Below, one piece after another: positions 25,489 to 33,657 of a stretch of 47,137 nt of DNA. The position numbers and the translations under genes are program-made. The notes under the pieces are model-generated. The model did not search any database. It had not been told where the DNA came from and saw nothing but the letters and a program-made list of their open reading frames with translations. Numbering within the stretch: the stretch's first letter is position 1; each line of letters opens with the position of its first letter. Source of the DNA: Bacillota bacterium (GTDB lineage Bacteria; Bacillota; Clostridia; Peptostreptococcales; Anaerovoracaceae); NCBI GenBank assembly GCA_017556505.1, contig JAFYNS010000126.1:1-47137 (forward strand). Direction: 5' to 3'.

Positions 25489-26853
25489 ATGGAAGACTGG
25501 AACAAGTTCGGAGATTCTGAACAGGAAAAATATACACAGGCAGATCACAGTGCGCAGGATTATTATGCCGGATACAGTGAACCTGTAAACACAAAACAGA
25601 AAGAACCAAAATATGTAACGAAGAAAGTGTTTGTTATTACCCTGATTTTCGCCATGATTCTGTCAGCGGCCGTAGGTGCAGGTGCCTATGCTCTGGCTAT
25701 CAGTACCTTTGGGGGAACCAGTATCGACAAGTCCATTAACAATACCAACTATAACCTTGCAGAAAACACAGGCAGCCCGCTTTCCATTCAGGAAATCGTG
25801 GCAAAGAATGAGAACTCTGTGGTGGCGATTACCACGGAATCTGTGACCACTGATACCTGGTTGGGACAGTACGTCACCAAGGGTGCAGGAAGCGGTGTCA
25901 TCATTTCCGCGGACGGCTATATCGCAACCAATAACCATGTTATTGACGATGCCAGCAATATTAAAGTGACCTTCCATGACGGAACAGCCATAAAAGCCAC
26001 ACTTGTTGCTACTGACGAACAGACGGACCTGGCTGTGCTGAAAGTAGAAAAGACAGATTTGATTCCGGCATCGTTCGGTGACAGTGATGCATTAAGTGTG
26101 GGTGATCTGGCAGTTGCAATCGGAAATCCGCTGGGTCAGCTGGCAGGAAGTGCTACCGAAGGCATCATCAGCGGCCTGGAAAGAGAAATCACTCTGGACG
26201 GCAGAACCATGAAGCTGATTCAGACCAGTGCAGCCATCAATCCGGGCAACTCCGGCGGCGGACTTTTTGACCAGCACGGAAACCTGATTGGTATTGTCGT
26301 AGCGAAATCCGCCGGTTCTGAAATTGAAGGCCTGGGATTTGTAATTCCGTCCAATCTGGCGAAAAAAATCACATCTTCGCTGATTGAAACCGGCTATGTG
26401 GAAGGACGTGCAGCGGCAGGTATCTCCATTCTGGATCTGACCGATTCTTCTGAGGCCATGAAGTACGGAGTGCAGATTACCGGTGTATATATCGCAGAAC
26501 TCAACGGTAACAACGCGAAGAAGTCCGGACTGGAAGCGGGCGACTTGATTTACTATCTGGACGATACCAAGATTTCCAGCGGTGCACAGCTGATCAGCCT
26601 GATTCAGGAACATGACCCGGGGGACAAGGTAGTGTTCACGGTAGTGAGAGACAATGAGCTGAAGAAGTTTGAACTGGTTCTGGAGGACTCTCAGGCGGTG
26701 AAATCTGCAGCGGATGAACAGGCAAACGAAGGTGAAGGCGGCCAGAGCGGTCAGCAGAATCCAAATGGCGGACAGAATGAAAACAGTCCGAAGCAGAACG
26801 GACAGAATAACGGAAACGACTGGGAAGACTTTTTCGACTTCTTCCCATGGTAG
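25489..26853 (+). CDS. HtrA/DegP-like membrane-anchored serine protease
   Basis: HtrA proteins degrade misfolded proteins outside the membrane. The 454-residue protein has a 43-residue cytoplasmic N terminus, a membrane anchor at about 47-67 (VFVITLIFAMILSAAVGAGA), a trypsin-like domain with His150 (NNHVID), Asp180 (QTDLAVL) and Ser255 (NPGNSGGG), and a PDZ domain at about 320-400. The tail is rich in Gly, Gln and Asn and ends in an acidic-aromatic WEDFFDFFPW. GGAGG precedes the ATG. It is a single gene, divergent from the pgcA run. Confidence 0.93.
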   Translation: MEDWNKFGDSEQEKYTQADHSAQDYYAGYSEPVNTKQKEPKYVTKKVFVITLIFAMILSAAVGAGAYALAISTFGGTSIDKSINNTNYNLAENTGSPLSIQEIVAKNENSVVAITTESVTTDTWLGQYVTKGAGSGVIISADGYIATNNHVIDDASNIKVTFHDGTAIKATLVATDEQTDLAVLKVEKTDLIPASFGDSDALSVGDLAVAIGNPLGQLAGSATEGIISGLEREITLDGRTMKLIQTSAAINPGNSGGGLFDQHGNLIGIVVAKSAGSEIEGLGFVIPSNLAKKITSSLIETGYVEGRAAAGISILDLTDSSEAMKYGVQITGVYIAELNGNNAKKSGLEAGDLIYYLDDTKISSGAQLISLIQEHDPGDKVVFTVVRDNELKKFELVLEDSQAVKSAADEQANEGEGGQSGQQNPNGGQNENSPKQNGQNNGNDWEDFFDFFPW

Positions 26854-26875
26854 TCATAACAATCTCTAATAAAGC

Positions 26876-26932
26876 AGAAAATGCTGTTCTCAGGAATCCC
26901 TAAGGGGGACTGAGGACAGCATTTTCTTTTTT
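26876..26932. terminator. Bidirectional terminator after htrA
   Basis: AGAAAATGCTGT (from 26876) pairs with ACAGCATTTTCT (ending 26927) with extra inner CTCAG/CTGAG pairs, followed by a T run. It also faces the end of the minus-strand regulator gene. Confidence 0.85.
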
Positions 26933-26936
26933 GAAT

Positions 26937-29555
26937 TTAAAATATGATGCTTTTATCATCTTCGCACCGCACAGGCTTTGGTCTGTCTGGGAAGGCCTGA
27001 TGATACAGATCGCAGAGATGATCGATGTGGGTCTTATCGGCCTCAGTACGGGAAAGCAGCGGCATATAACGGGAAATATCCCGGAGCAGAGCGTGAATTT
27101 CGCTGCTCAGGTGGATGACACCGCCTTTTTCAGTAGATGCCTTGAGACAGTTATAGCTGGATGCAGCTGCTGCAGCAATCTCTCTCCTGTATTCTTCACG
27201 TTCTCCGGTCATGGCCTCAGGGGTATTCTGATACAGTTTATACCAGCAGCCAGCCATGCGGGTCCAGGAAACGTACTTTTCAGGATTTTCTGCCTGCTGG
27301 ACAGCCTGAAAGTGCTGCTCGGCAGCAGCGCGGAAGACATTGAGCGCCTCCTGGGTACGGTCCGTTTCCTTATCGGACAGATAGAGACAGCCCTTATGGA
27401 AATAGTCTGTTCCCAGTGCAGTGTGGCTGAGGTACAGTTTCGGAGAACCGCTGTTTCGGCGAAGTTTCATGGCTTTCGTGTGATATTCGATTGCCTTGCT
27501 CAGATCCTCATGTTTGGATTCGAAATCCGGCTGAATGTGGAATCTTGCCAGATAAACACCTCCAAGGCCGCTGTATGCCACGGCACAGTGCTCGGGATTG
27601 TGAGGCGCTTTTTTTCTCCAGGTTTCGTAGTATTCTTCCAGCTTTTCGGAAAAAGCAAGAAGCTGTTTCAGGGAAGAAAGGTTTTTTACCTTGTGTTTAA
27701 AGGATACCAGCTTGTTCAGGCAGAAATAGTAGCCGGGCAGATAGGCATTCATACGTGCATCGTCGGCCCCGAGCTTCAGACAGCGTGCCAGCAGGTCATC
27801 CAGCTGGCAGTGAAGATCATAAAGCCCTTCCAGGTTACGGACATTATCGTAAAGGTAAGCTACCTGAACGCCCAGCTGAACCAGCAGAGGTATCAGTGTA
27901 TCGGGCTTTCCGTGTTCCCGGTACCAGTCAAGTCCTGCATAAAATCCGTATTCACCCAGATCCATGTTGTTATGGCGGCGGAAGTTGATATATGCCTGGT
28001 CTTCCTTCTCGGAAATTGTGAAATAACGGGTCGCTTCAATGATTTTGGCGAGAAAATCAGCTGGGTCCAGCGCACCGCAGTGCATCATCAGAAGTGCATA
28101 GCGGATTGTCAGATAGTCACGGTGTTTCTGGTGGAAGGTGTAAACGTCGCCGAAACCTTTTTCCAGGAAACCGGTAGCCTTGAGTTTTTCTACGGTGGAT
28201 GGGTCTTCCAGCGGATATTCTTCGCCGGCACACCAGCTGTGGATGAAGTCATATTCTCCCTGGTCGGAGCAAAGCTTTCTCAGCCAGCGGTTATTTATAA
28301 TTTCGCCTTCCATGGACTTGGCTGCGGCATGTGCAAGAACATCGTAAATCCAGCCGTCACTGTTCTTTCTGTAGGCACGGTCGGCCAGGTCATCAAAATA
28401 TCGCTGATACAGGTCATAGTGGCTGTGAATGTGATTCAGCTGGGATGGCTCGATACGGTCCAGAATGTCCAGAAGAAGAGGCGTCAGCTCCACATGAAGG
28501 CGGCTGAGAAGGCTCTGCTTATGGTCACGGATCAGATCTTTTTTCAGGGGCTGGAGCTGAATTTCCAGTGTTTCATACAGCATGGAACGGAGCCACTGAG
28601 GGAAACGGGTGGAGAAGATGCTGCCAATCTGTGCCGGGAACGCTTCAGCCATCCATTTGAAGGACTTGCAGCAGTATTCCTGTTTTTTGGTGGAGATTTC
28701 GTTCATGCCGTCTACCAGCAGAAGAACCGGTCTTCTGACATGCCGCATGAAGTTCTCGAAGGTATCTTCATGACGGTGGTAATCTGCCTCATGCAGGTAT
28801 TTCCGGGAAATATAGTGGAGCAGATTATGCTCTTCTTCTTCCAGGTTCATGGCGTGCACATAAATGGGGCGGATGCCCAGACTCTCAGCTGCACCATAAA
28901 GATGGAACATGGAGAAGGTCTTTCCGGCCCCTCCTCTGGCAGATAGAATGATGGAGGAAGGCACAGGGATGCCGTTTTCCTGCTTTTCGCGGAGGGTGCG
29001 GATGCAGGACTCCAGATTTCTGTAACTGGTGCTGTTCAGAGTGCAGGAAGGCAGGTATTCGGTTTTGATCTGCCTTCCCCCTGTCAGGAACTGCAGGGCA
29101 GGAAAATCCCATCCGGAACGGGCAGCGGAATAGGGAACATATGGCTCCATCTCAAAAGCATCATCATACTTGAGATCTTTTTCTTCTAAAATAAGGCGGA
29201 CTTTATAGCCTTCGGACTGTCCGCTGGTTACAATTAATTTTTTTATGTCAGAGTCCTTCATACCGGCTTCTTTTTTCAGCAGCTTACGGATGTTGGAGAT
29301 GCCATTGGTTATGATATTGTCTGCATATTCTTCTTCGGATTTTCTTTCCTGTTCCTTCATTTTCAGAAGTTCCGCCCGGGAAACTTCGCGGTTGCGGTTC
29401 TCAATCAGCAGAATCAGGATACCGGAGTTGCTTCCGAAGGGATAGCTGCTGCCGTCTGCCATCAGATATGCCTGAGAGCCGTCGATGGAGATGTATGCGT
29501 CTTTACCTGGCACATGGAGCCGGACTTCTTTTACTCTTTTCTTCTGCGTTATCAT
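26937..29555 (-). CDS. Winged-helix P-loop NTPase with helical repeats (STAND-like regulator)
   Basis: The 872-residue protein has three parts. Residues about 10-120 resemble an OmpR-type winged helix (EVSRAELLKMKEQ, NIITNGISNIRKLLKKEAG, GQSEGYKVRL). Residues about 195-480 form an NTPase with P-loop SARGGAGKT (205-213) and Walker B VLLLVDGMNEI (Asp282). From about 560 onward, helical TPR-like repeats appear, e.g. LGGVYLARFHIQPDFESKHE. This is the general plan of STAND signal-transducing ATPases such as the AfsR/MalT groups. AGGAGG precedes the ATG. It is divergent from the phospho-signalling operon and likely regulates it. Confidence 0.75.
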   Translation of the reverse strand: MITQKKRVKEVRLHVPGKDAYISIDGSQAYLMADGSSYPFGSNSGILILLIENRNREVSRAELLKMKEQERKSEEEYADNIITNGISNIRKLLKKEAGMKDSDIKKLIVTSGQSEGYKVRLILEEKDLKYDDAFEMEPYVPYSAARSGWDFPALQFLTGGRQIKTEYLPSCTLNSTSYRNLESCIRTLREKQENGIPVPSSIILSARGGAGKTFSMFHLYGAAESLGIRPIYVHAMNLEEEEHNLLHYISRKYLHEADYHRHEDTFENFMRHVRRPVLLLVDGMNEISTKKQEYCCKSFKWMAEAFPAQIGSIFSTRFPQWLRSMLYETLEIQLQPLKKDLIRDHKQSLLSRLHVELTPLLLDILDRIEPSQLNHIHSHYDLYQRYFDDLADRAYRKNSDGWIYDVLAHAAAKSMEGEIINNRWLRKLCSDQGEYDFIHSWCAGEEYPLEDPSTVEKLKATGFLEKGFGDVYTFHQKHRDYLTIRYALLMMHCGALDPADFLAKIIEATRYFTISEKEDQAYINFRRHNNMDLGEYGFYAGLDWYREHGKPDTLIPLLVQLGVQVAYLYDNVRNLEGLYDLHCQLDDLLARCLKLGADDARMNAYLPGYYFCLNKLVSFKHKVKNLSSLKQLLAFSEKLEEYYETWRKKAPHNPEHCAVAYSGLGGVYLARFHIQPDFESKHEDLSKAIEYHTKAMKLRRNSGSPKLYLSHTALGTDYFHKGCLYLSDKETDRTQEALNVFRAAAEQHFQAVQQAENPEKYVSWTRMAGCWYKLYQNTPEAMTGEREEYRREIAAAAASSYNCLKASTEKGGVIHLSSEIHALLRDISRYMPLLSRTEADKTHIDHLCDLYHQAFPDRPKPVRCEDDKSIIF

Positions 29556-29568
29556 ATGAAAACCTCCT

Positions 29569-29590
29569 GCCGGTCTGTACCGGCTTTTTT
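29569..29590 (+). terminator. Plus-strand terminator-like hairpin in the regulator's leader
   Basis: GCCGGT (29569-29574) pairs with ACCGGC (29579-29584) around CTGT and is followed by TTTTTT in the plus direction. No plus-strand gene ends here. On the minus strand the same hairpin sits directly before the AGGAGG of the NTPase gene. It could stop antisense transcription or modulate translation of the regulator. Confidence 0.5.
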
Positions 29591-29599
29591 ATTACTTAA

Positions 29600-29628
29600 A
29601 TCATACGTGCGGAGGGCCGGTATGTCAA
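29600..29628 (-). promoter_or_regulatory. Strong promoter of the NTPase regulator gene
   Basis: On the minus strand TTGACA (29623-29628) and TATGAT (29600-29605) are 17 bp apart, close to the sigma-A optimum. The tandem repeats at 29632-29681 lie immediately upstream of its -35 box. Confidence 0.8.
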
Positions 29629-29631
29629 GAA

Positions 29632-29681
29632 TTGACGAAAATTATTAAAAAAGGACGAAAAAGGATAAAAGAGGACGGAAG
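29632..29681 (+). repeat. Five 10-bp direct repeat units, probable operator array
   Basis: The stretch divides cleanly into TTGACGAAAA, TTATTAAAAA, AGGACGAAAA, AGGATAAAAG and AGGACGGAAG. GACG recurs at exact 20-bp steps (29634, 29654, 29674), with a diverged unit between each pair. Sites on one face of the helix in head-to-tail orientation are typical of OmpR-type winged-helix proteins. The array lies between the divergent regulator and operon, so it probably controls one or both. Confidence 0.6.
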
Positions 29682-29713
29682 ACAAATTGAGCGGGGGATA
29701 AGGGGGTGATTTA

Positions 29714-30340
29714 ATGAAATTACAAAAGGGAAGCAGGAAAGGAGAAGACATGTTAACGGAAGATATTTTAGAAGAACTGAGAAAAACAAGAAACATTGCC
29801 CTTGACAGCCCGCAGCCTGACGGAAACTTTCTGAAGCTGCTAGAAGAACTGCTGGAAAACGATAATGATACTGCACGGGAATTTGAGGAGTACCTGGATG
29901 AACCCGAGCTTTGCGAAAGAGAAAAAGAAGCACAGTTCATTATCCGCCAGCTGAAGGTGTTCTATAAAGCCAGAGGCGCAGAGGTATACGAAAGCGAGGG
30001 CGGAAACTGTCTGATGATGCGTTATCCCGGCAAAAAATGCTGGACCAGAATCAGTACCTGCGGCGAGCACAGTATGGTGACGCTGAAGGTTATCCTTCCG
30101 GTTTTGGCAGGCAATGGCGGATCCGGACGTCTGGCACATGCCCTGCACAGTTTTAACGAAGATCCTGATGTGGGTTTCGGATTCTTCTGCCTGGATGACT
30201 GCACAGGTGAAATCAGCTGTATATACCGCTATTCTTTCGCAGAAGGAAGTTTCACAGAGGAACTCTTTCACCGCTACTTCCGCTCCGTAATGAAAAGTGC
30301 GGAAGCATATCTGGAAACTATTCGTTTAATGACCGTATGA
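29714..30340 (+). CDS. YbjN-like protein A
   Basis: The first operon gene encodes about 208 residues: an acidic helical N terminus (LLEELLENDNDTAREFEEYLD) and a C-terminal half resembling the YbjN/type III chaperone-like fold, with VTLKVILPVLAGN, LAHALHSFNEDPDVGFGFF and FRSVMKSAEAYLETIRL. Such proteins are thought to act as chaperones or adaptors. Two in-frame starts both have ribosome binding sites: AGGGGGTGA before 29714 and AAAGGAG before 29750 (196 residues). I keep the longer form. Confidence 0.65.
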   Translation: MKLQKGSRKGEDMLTEDILEELRKTRNIALDSPQPDGNFLKLLEELLENDNDTAREFEEYLDEPELCEREKEAQFIIRQLKVFYKARGAEVYESEGGNCLMMRYPGKKCWTRISTCGEHSMVTLKVILPVLAGNGGSGRLAHALHSFNEDPDVGFGFFCLDDCTGEISCIYRYSFAEGSFTEELFHRYFRSVMKSAEAYLETIRLMTV

Positions 30341-30351
30341 GGAGGGATAAA

Positions 30352-30975
30352 ATGCTGGACTTTTATATAAACGCAAAAGAGATGTATAAGAACATTCTGA
30401 ATTACTGCAGAAATCAGGGCTGGGTCACCCTGTCCAACGAAGAACGTAATCTGGTCAGTCTCCATTTTCATCTGGGGGATATGACCGAGGAAGTCAGTAT
30501 CAAAGTACACGAAGATAAAAAGGTCATCGCAATCAACACCATGCTGCCGGTTTACTGCCGCAGTGAAAATGTGGAGCGCCTGAAAATGTGTCTGCAGGAA
30601 ATCAATGAACAGGAAACAAGCAGCTACGGCTGCTTCCAGATGGACGGCAGACGGGTTGTATACGTATATGCTTTTACATTCGAAGGCGAGTCCCGTTTCA
30701 ATGAAAAAGCCTTCGCAGTATATATGGATGCATGCATCATGGTTCCATATGTGAATGCAGACAGAATCATGGACGTTGCCACAGAACATGTGAGCCCGCC
30801 TCCGTTCAATCCGGACTGGGCAGATCTGGAACGTGAGATTTTCCGCAATCCGATTGTGACAGATCCCGATAATACACTGGAGTTTGATCCTTTTGAAGAA
30901 GAGGAACCTGCAGATGATCTGGCATCCTGGAGAGAAGCCTTTTGGAAAGATAAGATCCCACCGGAAGACTGGTAG
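30352..30975 (+). CDS. YbjN-like protein B
   Basis: The 207-residue protein shares the pattern of protein A: strands around EVSIKVHEDKKVIAINTMLPV, a helix ENVERLKMCLQEINEQE, then strands RRVVYVYAFTFEG and the helix FNEKAFAVYMDACIMVPYV. A disordered acidic stretch (FDPFEEEEPADD) follows and the protein ends in KIPPEDW. The start at 30352 follows GGAGGGAT; an in-frame ATG at 30337 overlaps the stop of the preceding gene. It is probably a partner of protein A or of the vWA protein, which has the same kind of tail. Confidence 0.6.
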   Translation: MLDFYINAKEMYKNILNYCRNQGWVTLSNEERNLVSLHFHLGDMTEEVSIKVHEDKKVIAINTMLPVYCRSENVERLKMCLQEINEQETSSYGCFQMDGRRVVYVYAFTFEGESRFNEKAFAVYMDACIMVPYVNADRIMDVATEHVSPPPFNPDWADLEREIFRNPIVTDPDNTLEFDPFEEEEPADDLASWREAFWKDKIPPEDW

Positions 30976-31009
30976 ATGAAAATACAATGAGTATATAAAG
31001 GAGGACATT

Positions 31010-31741
31010 ATGAGTTTTTTAAATCAGATTAAAAAGGGAGCATTCCCGGAACGTAACGAACAGGTTTATGACGGTATCCGCAACCCTAATGAGCCACATC
31101 TGGCTTTCCTGCTTCTGCTGGATACATCCACATCCATGGGGGATTCAGCGGGTATTAAGACGAAAATTCAGCTGCTGAATGAGGCGATTGCACGTTTAAA
31201 AGCGGAAATGATGATGGACGAATTTGCAGCTGCCCGTGTGGATATTGCTGTGGTGGAATTTAATGACGGTGCCCGCGTAGTGTGTGACTGGGTTCCTCTG
31301 AGTCAGTTCCAGGCACCGGTGCTGGAAGCCAGAGGCATGACAGCCATGGGAGAAGGCGGCAATCTGGCCATCGATATGGTGAAAGAAAGAAGAAGATTTT
31401 ACAAGCAGATGGGAACCCCGTCTTATCAGGGACACATCTTCATGATTACTGACGGGGGACCTACTGATGATACAACTGCTCTGGCAGACCGTATCGAGTA
31501 TGAAGAGTCCAAAGGCGAACATGGAAAATTAAAGTGGATCAGCTGTGCAGTACCTGGTGCAAATGAGCAGTTCCTGTCCAAGCTGTCCAAGAGAAAGGTA
31601 GCTGTAGAAACAAACAACTTCGGCTCCCTGTTCAACTGGATCGGCAAGTCTCTGTGCATTGTATCTGCAAGTGATGTGGACGACAAAACCGGCTTCGCAG
31701 AATTTAACGATGACATGAGAAGAATTCCGGATGACTGGTAA
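31010..31741 (+). CDS. TerY-like von Willebrand A domain protein
   Basis: The 243-residue cytoplasmic protein is essentially one vWA domain with an intact metal-ion-dependent adhesion site: DTSTS at residues 38-42, Thr111 in RGMTAMGEGG and Asp148 in ITDGGPTDD. This matches TerY of tellurite/stress-response clusters, where a vWA protein, a PP2C phosphatase and a kinase are encoded together. It ends in RRIPDDW, a tail similar to that of YbjN-like protein B just upstream. AGGAGG precedes the ATG. Confidence 0.88.
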   Translation: MSFLNQIKKGAFPERNEQVYDGIRNPNEPHLAFLLLLDTSTSMGDSAGIKTKIQLLNEAIARLKAEMMMDEFAAARVDIAVVEFNDGARVVCDWVPLSQFQAPVLEARGMTAMGEGGNLAIDMVKERRRFYKQMGTPSYQGHIFMITDGGPTDDTTALADRIEYEESKGEHGKLKWISCAVPGANEQFLSKLSKRKVAVETNNFGSLFNWIGKSLCIVSASDVDDKTGFAEFNDDMRRIPDDW

Positions 31742-31769
31742 AATCCGGAATTCAGAAAGGAGATTTGAG

Positions 31770-32933
31770 ATGATTTTTGATTATGGTTTCAGCATCGCAG
31801 GCCAGTCTCATCTGCAGATGGACAAGCCGTGTCAGGATGCATACTGCATCCGTCAGCTGGAAAATGGCTGGTTCGTAGGGGCCGCTGCCGATGGTGTCGG
31901 CTCCCGCGCCAACGCAGAAGAAGGTTCAGCCCTGGCAGTGAAAACATCGGTAGACTTTGTCTGTGACTGCATGCCTTACGATTACAGTATCATCAGCATG
32001 AAATCCATGCTTCGTACTGCTTTGAACCACACCATGAAGACCATCATCCGCCATGCAGAAGCCAGGGAACTGCCGGTTGAAAATTTTGACACGACTCTGA
32101 GCCTTGTGATTTACGACGGCAAACGCATCATTTACGCACATAGCGGCGATGGCGCCATCATTGGCCTGACTGCATTTGGTGAGCTGATTGAGATTACAAA
32201 GCGCCAGAAGGCGGAGGACGGCATCAGTCTGATTCCGCTCCGTGCCGGCTATAAGGCCTGGGAAATCGATACCTATGAAGAGGAACTGGCCGGTGTCATC
32301 ATCGTTACGGATGGTGTGCTGGATGCCATGAGCCCTTATCTCCTCAAAATGCGTGGAGATGACGTTCCGGAATATGCAGGCGGCCAGGGCCTTTATGTGC
32401 CAATCGGTACATTCCTGGCAGATCCGTCAGGCGTACCGGAGGATGAAGAGGGCCGAGTCGTTTTAAGAGAACGTCTGGAGGCCTATGTTACTGCAGACAT
32501 GGATTACGACAGTGAGTTTTTCTACGAACGTCTGCAGGAGATTTACAGATCACGTGCTGGTGAACAGGCGGATGAGCTGATTGCGGAACTGAAAAAGTAC
32601 AACTATCCGATATCCTTAATGCAGGGTAGTCAGGATGACAAGACCGTGGTAGGTTTTCTGAATACGGATGCGGGCATCGAAGCTCAGCCGGCCAGCTATT
32701 ACAAAGACGCCGACTGGATTGCTTATCAGGCAATCTGGGACCGCAAGGCATATCCGGGTCTGTATGCAGAGGAGAACCAGGAGAAAGCGGTGAAAGAGGT
32801 GAAAACGGGATCCCGTATTATAAAATGGATGAAAAATTTCACCCGCCTGGAGCCTGCTGCAGAAGCAGAGCCCGGGAAAGACGGTGAAGACTGTGGGGTG
32901 AGTGCCGATGAAGGATCTGATTTACTTCAGTAA
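31770..32933 (+). CDS. PP2C-family protein phosphatase
   Basis: This is a metal-dependent Ser/Thr phosphatase of 387 residues. Metal-binding motifs are visible: CQDA (Asp23), AAADGVGS (Asp41), HSGDGA, IVTDGVLDAM and the late QDDKTVV. A C-terminal extension of about 70 residues after the catalytic domain is charged and probably flexible. The open frame starts at 31731, but AAAGGAGAT supports 31770. It should reverse phosphorylation by the kinase encoded two genes later. Its end overlaps the next gene by 26 bp. Confidence 0.9.
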   Translation: MIFDYGFSIAGQSHLQMDKPCQDAYCIRQLENGWFVGAAADGVGSRANAEEGSALAVKTSVDFVCDCMPYDYSIISMKSMLRTALNHTMKTIIRHAEARELPVENFDTTLSLVIYDGKRIIYAHSGDGAIIGLTAFGELIEITKRQKAEDGISLIPLRAGYKAWEIDTYEEELAGVIIVTDGVLDAMSPYLLKMRGDDVPEYAGGQGLYVPIGTFLADPSGVPEDEEGRVVLRERLEAYVTADMDYDSEFFYERLQEIYRSRAGEQADELIAELKKYNYPISLMQGSQDDKTVVGFLNTDAGIEAQPASYYKDADWIAYQAIWDRKAYPGLYAEENQEKAVKEVKTGSRIIKWMKNFTRLEPAAEAEPGKDGEDCGVSADEGSDLLQ

Positions 32934-33633
32934 GCCGGAAAATGTGTATTGTTACCACTATGAACGGCTTGGGAAAAAGGAACAGAAACTGTACCGAAAA
33001 CTGGTGGATAGCATGTTCCGTTTTCAGCCGTCCATCACTCTTCGGGGGACCGGCAGAGAGACTGTGGAAGAGATTTATGAAAAGCTGAAGTGTGATCTGC
33101 CGGCAGCCTTCTTTGATGAAGGCATCGAGATGGTTTGGTACCCGGTCCTGCACAAGGTAAAGGTGATGCCGCGGTACCGTTTCAGCCGGAAGGATGCGGA
33201 AAACATTCTGGCAGAAGTACTGAAGCGGACGGAGCAGCTGACTGAAAGCTGCCGGAACAGAACCGATCTGGAAAAAGAAAACCTGATTCACGACTGGTTT
33301 TGTGCGAATGTGATATACGATGACAATTATATGCAGAAGATGGGCGGCTCCAGTTTCGAACTGGCCGCACCCCTTCTCTGGGGCAGAGGCGTCTGCAGCG
33401 GAATTTCCAAGGCGGCAAAATTTCTCTTCGACCAGGTGGGAATCCGCAGCATCCTGATGCTGGGCCGTACCAGGGACCGGCCCGGTGCCGTCGGAGAAGA
33501 ACATTGCTGGCTCATGGTGAAAATCGATGGGCAGCGGTACCACCTGGACCTGACCTTTGATATGACGACGAAAACAAAGCGGTATTTCAACCTGACAGAT
33601 CAGCAAATCCTGGAAGACCGCGTTCTGATATAG
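32908..33633 (+). CDS. Transglutaminase-like cysteine protease-fold protein
   Basis: The 241-residue protein has a transglutaminase-like core with a plausible triad: Cys163 in GRGVCSGISKAAKFL, His199 in GEEHCWLMVKIDG and Asp214 in YHLDLTFD. The N-terminal 100 residues carry alternating strands and helices without a clear family. Bacterial members are often peptidases or amidases. No signal peptide is seen, so it should act inside the cell. The ATG at 32908 follows GGGGTGAG and lies inside the phosphatase gene, suggesting coupled translation. Confidence 0.75.
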   Translation: MKDLIYFSKPENVYCYHYERLGKKEQKLYRKLVDSMFRFQPSITLRGTGRETVEEIYEKLKCDLPAAFFDEGIEMVWYPVLHKVKVMPRYRFSRKDAENILAEVLKRTEQLTESCRNRTDLEKENLIHDWFCANVIYDDNYMQKMGGSSFELAAPLLWGRGVCSGISKAAKFLFDQVGIRSILMLGRTRDRPGAVGEEHCWLMVKIDGQRYHLDLTFDMTTKTKRYFNLTDQQILEDRVLI

Positions 33634-33657
33634 AAAAACAGGAGAAAGGAACAGATT

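Noticed and set aside
26931-28946. 671-codon plus-strand frame opposite the NTPase regulator
   Set aside because: The minus strand has P-loop, Walker B and a strong promoter and ribosome binding site; the plus frame has none of these.
26937-29555. Anti-phage Avs/STAND defence gene
   Set aside because: The P-loop and repeats would fit, but the N-terminal part looks like a DNA-binding winged helix instead of a nuclease, protease or other toxic effector, so a regulator is the better reading.
29632-29681. CRISPR-like array
   Set aside because: The units are 10 bp long, contiguous and imperfect, with no spacers or cas genes; an operator array explains them better.
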